9,261 bases of DNA from an uncultured Kiritimatiellota bacterium (lineage in GTDB: Bacteria; Verrucomicrobiota; Kiritimatiellia; RFP12; UBA1067). The stretch's first letter is position 1. Each line of letters opens with the position of its first letter. Shown here piece after piece: positions 1 to 6,113 of this stretch. Position numbers and translations under genes: made by a program. The notes under the pieces are model-generated. The model did not search any database. It had not been told where the DNA came from and worked only from the letters and a program-made list of their open reading frames with translations. Where the stretch lies: positions 1 through 9,261 of the forward strand of contig CAKUCX010000091.1 in assembly GCA_934643865.1 (NCBI GenBank), read 5' to 3'.

Positions 1-2775
1 GACCTGCCCTCGGGCGCGGCCGTCGCGGCGGCGGCGATTCACCTCGCGCGCGCCGCGGGCGCCGAGGGCGCGCCGATTCCCTTTTCCGCGCTGCAGGCGC
101 GGCTGCGCGCGGCGGGCTATGTGCGCGCCCCCGAGGTGACGGAGCCGGGGCAGTATGCCGTGCGCGGCGGCGTCTTGGACGCCTGGTCGCCCTCCGCGCC
201 CGCGCCCGTGCGCGCCGAGTTCTTCGGGGACGACCTCGAAGCCCTCCGCACCTTCGACCCCGCCCTCCAGACGAGTACGGGCGCCTGCCCGTCGGCCACG
301 CTCTGGCCGATGCGCGTCGTGGACGCCGGGCGCGCCGAGAAGGACGAGGGGGGGCTGCCGCCTTTGCTGCGGGCGCTGCCGGCGGGGGCGGCCCTCCTCT
401 TTCTGGAACACAACGCCTATCCTCTTCCCGTCCCCGCCCCGCTCCTTCGCCCCGATCCCACATCCCCCATTCCCCATCCCTTCTCCCGCCTTCTCTTCAC
501 GGGCGACCCGGCGCCGCGCGGCGTGCCGAACGGGACGTTTCAGGCGTCGCCCCTTCCGGGCTTCGCGGAGCTGGGCATCGAGGCGGCGCGCAGCCCGGAG
601 CTGCTGGACGCGGCGCGCGCGCGTCTGCGGGCCTACCTCGTCGCGGCGCGGAAGAGGGGGGCGTGCGTCGTCGAGGACGAGCGGCTGGGCGGCGGCTTCG
701 AGGTGCCGGGCCTCGTCGTCGTCACGAAGAGCGACCGCGTCTTCGCCCACCGGCGGAAGGCCGCGGTCCGTCCGCAGGCGGCGGGCGCGCGCTTCACGGA
801 GAACCTGGACCTGGAGCCGGGCGAGTACGTCGTCCACGTCGACTACGGCGTCGGCATCTTCCGGGGCTCCACCGAGATCGAGGTGGCCGGGCAGCGCGGC
901 GAGGTCTTCGAGATCGAATATGCGGACGGCGCGCGCCTCCACGTGCCGACGTCCCACGCGCATCTGCTCTCCCGCTACGTCGGCGTGAAGGGCGAGGCGG
1001 TGAGGCTCCACCGCCTCGACGGGAAACGCTGGGCGCGCGACAAGGCCGAGGCCCGGCGCGCGGTGCAGGACCTCGCCGCCTCGCTCCTGGAGACGCAGGC
1101 CCGGCGCGCGGTCGTGCCCGGCTTCGCCTACGATGTCGCGGCGGAGGGCGTGGCGGCGTTCGAGGCCGCCTTCCCCTACGAGGAGACGGCCGACCAGGCC
1201 CAGGCGATTGCGGACGTGAAGCACGACATGTCCTTGCCCAAGCCGATGGACCGCCTCATCTGCGGCGACGCCGGCTACGGCAAGACGGAGGTCGCGATGC
1301 GCGCCGCGTTCATCGCCGCGATGAACGGACGCCAGACCGCCGTCCTCGCGCCCACGACCGTCCTCGCCGAGCAGCACTACGAGACGTTCCTCGCCCGCTT
1401 CGACGGCACGCCCGTCCGCATCGAGGCGATGAGCCGCTTCCAGGGCGACGAGGCGAAGAAGGGGACGCGCGCGCGCCTCCTCTCCGGCGCCACGGACATC
1501 GTCATCGGCACGCATGCGCTCCTTTCCTCGAAGGTCAACTTCCACGACCTCGGCCTCATCGTCATCGACGAGGAGCAGCGCTTCGGCGTGAAGGACAAGG
1601 AGCATCTCAAGCGCCTGCGCGCGACGGCGGACGTGCTGACGATGAGCGCGACGCCAATCCCCCGCACGCTCTACCTCTCCATGACCGGCGCGCGCGACCT
1701 CTCCCTCCTGCGCACGCCGCCGCGCGCGCGCGTCGCGACCGAGACGCGGATCGTGCGCGACACGGACGCGACGATCCGCACGGCCATCGAACGGGAGCTT
1801 GCGCGCGGCGGACAGGTCTACTTCCTCCACAACCGCGTCCTCACGATCGACAGGGCCGCCGCGCGCATCCGCGCGCTCGTCCCCGAGGCGAGACTGGAGG
1901 TCGCCCACGGCCAGATGCCCGCGTCGCTGCTCGCGGCGAAGATGCAGCGCTTCGCGCGCGGCAAGGCGAACGTCCTCCTCTCGACGACGATCGTCGAAAG
2001 CGGGCTCGACATCCCGCGCGCGAACACGATCCTCGTCGACCGCGCGGACCGCTTCGGCATCGCCGAGCTCTACCAGCTGCGCGGCCGCGTCGGGCGCTCC
2101 TCCCGGCAGGGCTACGCCTACTTTCTGCTGCCCGAGGAGGGGACGCTCGACGCGGAGGCCCGCGAGCGGCTCGACGCCCTCAGGAAGCACGCCGGGCTCG
2201 GCGCGGGCTTCAACCTCGCCCTGCGCGACCTGGAGATCCGGGGCGCGGGCAACCTCCTCGGCCGCGCGCAGAGCGGGCACATCGCGGCCATCGGCTTCCA
2301 GCTCTACTGCCAGCTCCTCCAGCGGACGATCGCCCGGCTGAAGGGCGAAGAGGCGCCCGAGCTCGTGGACGTCGCGCTCAACCTCGACTTCCTCGACTTC
2401 TCCCCAGGGGCGGCAGACCTGGAGGAGACGGGCGCCTGCCTGCCCTACGACTACGTGGAGGAGGAGGCGCAGCGGATGGATTTTCACAGGCGGCTTGCCG
2501 AGACGGCGACGCTGGGCGACGTCCGCAGGCTGCGCATGGAACTTGCCGACCGCTACGGGCGGCTCCCGAAGGCGGCCGCCCGGCTGATGAAGCTCGCCGA
2601 GTTCCGCGTCCTCTGCGCGAAGGCGGGCGTGAGCCGCCTCGACGTGCGCAACGGCCGCGCGTTCTTCTACCGCACGGGTTCCGCCGACGTCTCCTTCGTC
2701 GGGCACGTCGCGGGCGCGACGCCCGAGCGCAAGCTCGCCTCGCTCGCGAAGGCCCTCGTCGCGCACGGTGCCTGA
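1..2775 (+). CDS. mfd: Transcription-repair coupling factor Mfd, 5'-truncated by window edge
   Basis: Mfd is the ATP-driven translocase that removes RNA polymerase stalled at DNA lesions and recruits UvrA for nucleotide excision repair. The frame is open from base 1, so the start lies outside the window. About 924 codons are visible, and comparison with the E. coli protein (1148 aa) suggests roughly 200 residues are missing. In visible numbering: the UvrB-like N-terminal module (RGGVLD near 52-57); the CarD-like RNA-polymerase-interaction domain from about 271 (HVDYGVGIF); Walker A GDAGYGKT 422-429; motif II DEEQRFG 523-529; SATPIPRTL 549-557; motif VI RGRVGRS 694-700; and the TRCF C-terminal region after LEIRGAGNLLG 744-754. 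GTG 121 is the first possible start in view, but the preceding 40 codons already match Mfd, so it is not the true start. A proline-rich low-complexity segment (codons about 140-163) looks like a lineage-specific insertion. The 3' end overlaps tcdA on the other strand. Confidence 0.97.
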   Translation, partial: DLPSGAAVAAAAIHLARAAGAEGAPIPFSALQARLRAAGYVRAPEVTEPGQYAVRGGVLDAWSPSAPAPVRAEFFGDDLEALRTFDPALQTSTGACPSATLWPMRVVDAGRAEKDEGGLPPLLRALPAGAALLFLEHNAYPLPVPAPLLRPDPTSPIPHPFSRLLFTGDPAPRGVPNGTFQASPLPGFAELGIEAARSPELLDAARARLRAYLVAARKRGACVVEDERLGGGFEVPGLVVVTKSDRVFAHRRKAAVRPQAAGARFTENLDLEPGEYVVHVDYGVGIFRGSTEIEVAGQRGEVFEIEYADGARLHVPTSHAHLLSRYVGVKGEAVRLHRLDGKRWARDKAEARRAVQDLAASLLETQARRAVVPGFAYDVAAEGVAAFEAAFPYEETADQAQAIADVKHDMSLPKPMDRLICGDAGYGKTEVAMRAAFIAAMNGRQTAVLAPTTVLAEQHYETFLARFDGTPVRIEAMSRFQGDEAKKGTRARLLSGATDIVIGTHALLSSKVNFHDLGLIVIDEEQRFGVKDKEHLKRLRATADVLTMSATPIPRTLYLSMTGARDLSLLRTPPRARVATETRIVRDTDATIRTAIERELARGGQVYFLHNRVLTIDRAAARIRALVPEARLEVAHGQMPASLLAAKMQRFARGKANVLLSTTIVESGLDIPRANTILVDRADRFGIAELYQLRGRVGRSSRQGYAYFLLPEEGTLDAEARERLDALRKHAGLGAGFNLALRDLEIRGAGNLLGRAQSGHIAAIGFQLYCQLLQRTIARLKGEEAPELVDVALNLDFLDFSPGAADLEETGACLPYDYVEEEAQRMDFHRRLAETATLGDVRRLRMELADRYGRLPKAAARLMKLAEFRVLCAKAGVSRLDVRNGRAFFYRTGSADVSFVGHVAGATPERKLASLAKALVAHGA
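450..487 (-). other. Potential G-quadruplex within a homopyrimidine tract in mfd
   Basis: The plus strand from about 421 to 497 is almost entirely C and T. Its complement carries six G runs of three to five between 450 and 487 (450-453, 457-459, 464-468, 472-475, 478-480, 485-487), separated by loops of two to four bases. Further G runs lie at 427-429, 432-435 and 437-440. This satisfies the usual G3+N1-7 quadruplex pattern on the mfd template strand. The encoded stretch is Pro-rich and not part of any catalytic motif. Structure formation is inferred from sequence only. Confidence 0.45.
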
Positions 2776-3521
2776 GCGCCGCGCGCCTCGACGTCGGCGA
2801 CGACGAGGCCCGCGAGGGCGAAGCCGAAGACGGCGGTCGTGTGCGCGACGGTCCCGTTCACGCATGCCTTGCGCGCGACCCCGATGTCGTCGTCGGGCGC
2901 GGCGGCGGGGCCGAGGTTGGCGCGGCGTTCGGGGCTCCACACGCAGGTGAAGGGCCGCTCGGGAAGGCCGCCCGTCTCCTTGAACTTCCGGCGGAGGGCG
3001 CGCGCAAGGCCGTCCCCGGCCACCTTCCCGAAGGGGCTCGCGCGAATCTGGAAGGGATCCATCTTCAACGCGGCGCCCATCGAGGCGAACAGCGTGACGG
3101 AGGGGATGGAGAGGGCATGGCGGATGAGCGCCGCCTTTTCGGAGAGGGCGTCGATGGCGTCGACGACGTAGTCGCAGGCGGCGAGGTCGAACGACGCGGC
3201 CGTCTCGGCCGTGTAGGCATGCGGGCGCACGTCGAGCGCGACGCCGGGGTTGATGTCGCGCAGGCGGCGGGCGAGCGCGTCGACCTTGACGTGGCCGACG
3301 GTCTGCGTCGTCGCCATGAGCTGGCGGTTCACGTTTGTGGCGCAGACGCGGTCGGGGTCGACGAGCAGCAGGCGGCCGACGCCGGAGCGAACGAGCGATT
3401 CGGCGCACCAGCTCCCGACGCCGCCCAGGCCGAAGACGGCGACGCGCGTCGCGGCGAGGGCGTCGCAGGTCTCCGCGCCGAGCATCCGCACGAGGCGGCT
3501 GAAGATCTCAGGACGTTGCAT
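2667..3521 (-). CDS. tcdA: tRNA threonylcarbamoyladenosine dehydratase TcdA (CsdL/YgdL)
   Basis: TcdA is an E1-like enzyme that uses ATP to dehydrate t6A37 to the cyclic form ct6A in tRNAs reading ANN codons. The 284-aa product has the ThiF/E1 fold signature: VFGLGGVGSW at 29-38 (nucleotide-binding glycine loop), VDPDRVCATNVNRQ at 54-67 (the family's D-x-D-x-V-C-x-T-N-x-N-R-Q motif), VVDAIDALSEKAALI at 119-133, and TAVFGFA at 229-235 near the end. These match E. coli TcdA (268 aa) rather than ThiF or MoeB. ATG 3521 is chosen because homology begins there and an in-frame stop (3540-3542) blocks extension. No good Shine-Dalgarno lies within 15 nt; the nearest GGAGGCG (3545-3551) is too far upstream. 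A promoter is visible at 3587-3615. The last 35 or so residues fall beyond the family core and are encoded antisense to the mfd 3' end. Confidence 0.93.
   Translation of the reverse strand: MQRPEIFSRLVRMLGAETCDALAATRVAVFGLGGVGSWCAESLVRSGVGRLLLVDPDRVCATNVNRQLMATTQTVGHVKVDALARRLRDINPGVALDVRPHAYTAETAASFDLAACDYVVDAIDALSEKAALIRHALSIPSVTLFASMGAALKMDPFQIRASPFGKVAGDGLARALRRKFKETGGLPERPFTCVWSPERRANLGPAAAPDDDIGVARKACVNGTVAHTTAVFGFALAGLVVADVEARGAQAPCATRAFASEASLRSGVAPATCPTKETSAEPVR
2780..2814. other. GC-rich hairpin just past the mfd stop (possible 3'-end structure)
   Basis: Starting five bases after the mfd stop codon, 2780-2783 pairs with 2811-2814, 2785-2790 (GCCTCG) with 2804-2809 (CGAGGC), and 2792-2795 with 2799-2802. 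The two mismatches are C2784/C2810 and A2791/A2803, and the loop is three bases. No T-run follows on either strand, so this is not a canonical intrinsic terminator. It also lies inside the tcdA coding region. Chance hairpins are common at this GC content. Its position at the convergent gene end is the only reason to list it. Confidence 0.3.
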
Positions 3522-3586
3522 GGATGGGTTTCGTGCTTTTTACTCGCCTCCGCCGCCTTCTGCGCCGTACACGCGAAAACGCGGAC

Positions 3587-3615
3587 ATGATAGTCGTTTC
3601 CGCGAAGCGTGTCAA
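3587..3615 (-). promoter_or_regulatory. Sigma70-type promoter for tcdA
   Basis: Read on the minus strand, a perfect -35 box TTGACA (3615-3610) is followed by 17 bp and then TATCAT (3592-3587), five of six matches to the -10 consensus. Transcription would start near 3580 and give a leader of about 59 nt before the tcdA ATG. The hexamer quality, exact spacing and location in the only divergent gap of the window make this a strong call by eye. Confidence 0.78.
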
Positions 3616-3632
3616 GGCGTCCATCTTTGGCC

Positions 3633-3661
3633 TTGCCACTTGGAGAAAACTGGAGTATGAT
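3633..3661 (+). promoter_or_regulatory. Sigma70-type promoter for the thrS operon
   Basis: TTGCCA (3633-3638), 17 bp, then TATGAT (3656-3661): each hexamer matches the consensus at five of six positions. The predicted start near 3668 leaves a leader of about 24 nt before ATG 3692. This rules out the upstream in-frame starts of thrS at 3524 and 3662. There is no room in the leader for a T-box or a long attenuator. Confidence 0.78.
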
Positions 3662-3691
3662 ATGCGTTTTGACAGGAGAAGACAGTTAAAA

Positions 3692-5431
3692 ATGGACATC
3701 ACCGACGAAATGCGCCGTCATTCGGCCGCCCACCTCGTGGCGCGGGCCGTGTGCAACCTCTATCCGGGAACCCAGACGGACATCGGGCCCGCGACGGACG
3801 ACGGCTTCTACTATGATTTCGACCTTGAACACCGCCTCACGCCCGAGGACTTCCCGGCCATCGAGAAGGAGGTCGCGCGCCTCATCGCGCTGGACGAGCC
3901 GTTCGTGCAGAAGACCATGACGGCGGACGAGGTGGCCGCGAAGCTCGCGGGCCAGAAATACAAGCTGGAGCGTCTGGCGGACGTCAAGGCCTCCGGCGAG
4001 GCGATCAGCACCTACACGGTGGGCGACTACTTCGAGATGTGCATCGGCCCCCACGTGGAGCACAGCGCGCAGATCGGCGCGGTGAAGCTCATGAAGGTCG
4101 CCGGCAGCTATTATCGCGGCGACGAGAAGAACAAGATGCTCCAGCGCGTCTACGGCATCGTCGGCAAGGACCAGGCGGAGCTCGACGCGAAGCTCGCGCA
4201 GATCGAGGAGGCGAAGAGGCGCGACCACCGCGTGCTGGGGCGGCAGCTCGGCCTCTTCACGATCACCGACCAGGTGGGTCCGGGGCTCGCGCACTGGCTG
4301 CCGCGCGGCGCGCGCGTGCGCGTCGCCATCGAGGACTACTGGCGCCGGAAGCACTACGAGGCGGGCTACGAGATCGTCTACACGCCGCATGTCGGCAAGT
4401 CGAATCTCTGGGAGACCTCCGGCCACCTCTCGTTCTACAAGGACGGCATGTTCCCCGTCATGAAGGTGCAGGAGGGCGAGGGCAGCGACGCCTACGTGCA
4501 GGACTACTACGTCAAGCCGATGAACTGCCCGTTCCACATCCAGTGCTACCAGTTCGAGAAGCGCAGCTACCGCGACCTGCCGATCCGCTACGCCGAGCTC
4601 GGCACGGTCTACCGCTACGAGAAGGACGGCGTGCGCCACGGCCTCTTCCGCGTGCGCGGCTTCACGCAGGACGACGCGCACATCTTCTGCACGCCCGAGC
4701 AGATCGTGCAGGAGATCAAGGACACCGTGGAGTTCGCGAAGAAGATGCTCGGGAAGTTCGGCTTCCACGAGATCCAGGCGTACCTCTCGACGAAGCCCGC
4801 GAAGGCCGTCGGCGATCCCGCGCGCTGGGAGCAGGCCACGCAGTCCCTGCGCGACGCGCTCGACCAGGAGGGCATGGCCTACGAGGTCGACGAGGGCGGC
4901 GGCGCGTTCTACGGCCCGAAGATCGACATGAAGATCAAGGACGCCCTCGGGCGCCCCTGGCAGCTCGGCACCGTCCAGTTCGACTTCAACCTGCCCGAGC
5001 GCTTCAACCTCACCTACGTGGGGGCGGACGGCAAGGAACACCAGCCCTACATGGTCCACCGTGCGCTCCTCGGCTCCATCGAGCGCTTCTTCGGCATCCT
5101 CATCGAGCACTACGCGGGCGCGTTCCCGCTCTGGCTCGCGCCGGAGCAGGTCCGCGTGCTGCCGATCACCGACAAACAGCTCGGCTACGCCCGGAAGATC
5201 CAGGCCGCGCTGCGCGCGAAGGGCTTCCGCGTGGAGGTCGACACGGGTGCCGAGAAGCTCGGCGCGAAGATCCGCAACGCGCAGCTCTGGAAGACGCCGT
5301 ACATGGTCGTGGTGGGCGGGCGCGACGAGGCTGCGGAGCAGATTTCCGTGCGGTCCCGTGCGGACGGCGACCTGGGTGCCATGGCACTTGACGACTTCGT
5401 CTCGAAGCTCTCCGCTGAGCTGGAGGCGTGA
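3692..5431 (+). CDS. thrS: Threonyl-tRNA synthetase, TGS-less form
   Basis: ThrRS charges tRNA-Thr and hydrolyses mischarged Ser-tRNA-Thr. The 579-aa product contains the editing domain with H10-x3-H14 and C117-x3-H121, corresponding to H73, H77, C182 and H186 in E. coli. It also has the class II catalytic core with zinc ligands C279 (MNCPFH), H330 (QDDAH) and H456 (YMVHRALLGS), motif 2 around 300-330, and the anticodon-binding domain from about 485. E. coli ThrRS has 642 aa; the 63-residue difference is essentially the N-terminal TGS (N1) domain, absent here. The frame stays open upstream to ATG 3524, but that stretch encodes nothing TGS-like and lies upstream of the predicted transcription start. 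ATG 3692 is preceded by AGGAG (3674-3678, a rather long 13-nt spacing). It heads a probable five-gene operon, with infC following after 53 nt. Confidence 0.95.
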   Translation: MDITDEMRRHSAAHLVARAVCNLYPGTQTDIGPATDDGFYYDFDLEHRLTPEDFPAIEKEVARLIALDEPFVQKTMTADEVAAKLAGQKYKLERLADVKASGEAISTYTVGDYFEMCIGPHVEHSAQIGAVKLMKVAGSYYRGDEKNKMLQRVYGIVGKDQAELDAKLAQIEEAKRRDHRVLGRQLGLFTITDQVGPGLAHWLPRGARVRVAIEDYWRRKHYEAGYEIVYTPHVGKSNLWETSGHLSFYKDGMFPVMKVQEGEGSDAYVQDYYVKPMNCPFHIQCYQFEKRSYRDLPIRYAELGTVYRYEKDGVRHGLFRVRGFTQDDAHIFCTPEQIVQEIKDTVEFAKKMLGKFGFHEIQAYLSTKPAKAVGDPARWEQATQSLRDALDQEGMAYEVDEGGGAFYGPKIDMKIKDALGRPWQLGTVQFDFNLPERFNLTYVGADGKEHQPYMVHRALLGSIERFFGILIEHYAGAFPLWLAPEQVRVLPITDKQLGYARKIQAALRAKGFRVEVDTGAEKLGAKIRNAQLWKTPYMVVVGGRDEAAEQISVRSRADGDLGAMALDDFVSKLSAELEA

Positions 5432-5474
5432 GGGAACAACGCAACGCAACACAACGAAACACAAAGAAAGCCGA
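5432..5474 (+). other. A/C-rich, probably unstructured infC leader
   Basis: The gap between thrS and the infC Shine-Dalgarno is built mostly of A and C, with recurring CAACG, CAACA and GAAACA-type units and almost no T until the start region. That composition is unlike the GC-rich surroundings and should form little secondary structure. It may act as a ribosome standby or enhancer segment that helps initiation at the weak infC start codon. No promoter hexamers or terminator hairpin are visible in it. Confidence 0.4.
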
Positions 5475-5481
5475 GAGGTGA
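5475..5481 (+). promoter_or_regulatory. Strong Shine-Dalgarno that fixes the AUC start of infC
   Basis: GAGGTGA is a seven-base match to the Shine-Dalgarno consensus. Its GAGG core ends six bases before ATC 5485, which is ideal spacing. The last three bases of the element (5479-5481) form a TGA stop in the infC frame, so the reading frame cannot begin further upstream. Confidence 0.75.
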
Positions 5482-5484
5482 CTT

Positions 5485-6096
5485 ATCGCTAGCTTCACTC
5501 GTGTCAACTTCAAGATTCGCGTGCCGTCGGTGCGCGTTCTTGACCAGAACGGCGCCATGCTGGGCGTCATGCCCACCAGCCAGGCGCAGCGCCTTGCCGA
5601 CGGCCAGGGGCTCGATCTCGTGGAGATCACGCCGAACGCCGTGCCGCCCGTGTGCAAGATCATGGACTACGGCAAGTTCCGCTACGAGGAGTCCATCCGC
5701 GCGAAGAAGGCCCGCAAGGCCCAGAAGTCGACGCAGGTGAAGGAGATCAAGTTCCATCCCGGCACGGACGTCGGCGACCTGCAGCACAAGCTCAGGCAGA
5801 TCCGCCAGTTCCTCGGCGAAGGCAACAAGGTGCGCCTCTCGCTCCAGTTCCGCGGGCGCGAGAACGCGCACCGCGACGTCGGCGAGGACAAGATCGCCGA
5901 GGTGCTGGAGATGCTGAAGGACGAGTGCTTCGTCGAGCAGGCGCCAAAGACGGACGGCCGCGTCCACTTCTGCCTCATCGGGCCGCCGCGCGCGAAGAAG
6001 GGCGGCGGCCGCCCGCAGGCCGCCGCCAGTTCGGGCGCGCCCGTCGGCGGCATCCAGATCTCCGTCGGCGGTGCGCAACCGCCGCCGCAGGCGTAA
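5485..6096 (+). CDS. infC: Translation initiation factor IF-3, AUC start codon
   Basis: IF3 binds the 30S subunit, keeps it apart from 50S, and rejects non-canonical start codons and wrong initiator tRNA. The proposed 203-aa protein shows the N-domain opening R-V-N-x-x-I-R at 6-12, PPVCKIMDYGKF 54-65, a Lys/Arg-rich linker at about 72-82, and the C-domain VKEIKFHPGTD from 85 with FRGRE 122-126. A Gly/Ala/Pro-rich tail of about 30 residues extends past the usual end (E. coli IF3 is 180 aa). The first conventional start, GTG 5521, would remove the conserved R-V-N-x-x-I-R. Between the in-frame TGA at 5479 and GTG 5521, the only near-cognate codon correctly placed after a Shine-Dalgarno is ATC 5485. 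AUU in E. coli and AUC in Myxococcus xanthus infC are known precedents and underlie autoregulation. hisA follows after 17 nt; rpmI and rplT are not downstream. The start is inferred, the identity certain. Confidence 0.93.
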   Translation: MASFTRVNFKIRVPSVRVLDQNGAMLGVMPTSQAQRLADGQGLDLVEITPNAVPPVCKIMDYGKFRYEESIRAKKARKAQKSTQVKEIKFHPGTDVGDLQHKLRQIRQFLGEGNKVRLSLQFRGRENAHRDVGEDKIAEVLEMLKDECFVEQAPKTDGRVHFCLIGPPRAKKGGGRPQAAASSGAPVGGIQISVGGAQPPPQA

Positions 6097-6113
6097 GCGT
6101 ACGGCAGGGCATC

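Noticed and set aside
663..3590. 975-codon plus-strand frame across mfd and tcdA
   Set aside because: It is Arg/Ala/Pro-rich shadow translation running across two opposite-strand genes, with no recognisable domain.
3669..3674. Second TTGACA close to the thrS start
   Set aside because: A -10 box would fall at or inside the thrS start codon and none is present; the element lies in the predicted leader.
3524..3691. N-terminal extension of ThrRS from ATG 3524 or ATG 3662
   Set aside because: The extra residues are basic and not TGS-like, both starts lie upstream of the predicted transcription start, and family homology begins just after ATG 3692.
3686..5464. 592-codon open frame antisense to thrS
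   Set aside because: Stop codons are rare in alternative frames at this GC content. The translation is low-complexity, rich in Leu, Val, Arg and Ala, has no family motif, and mirrors the well-supported thrS gene.
5521..5523. GTG 5521 as the infC start
   Set aside because: It would remove conserved IF3 N-terminal residues encoded in frame upstream and has no Shine-Dalgarno at useful distance.
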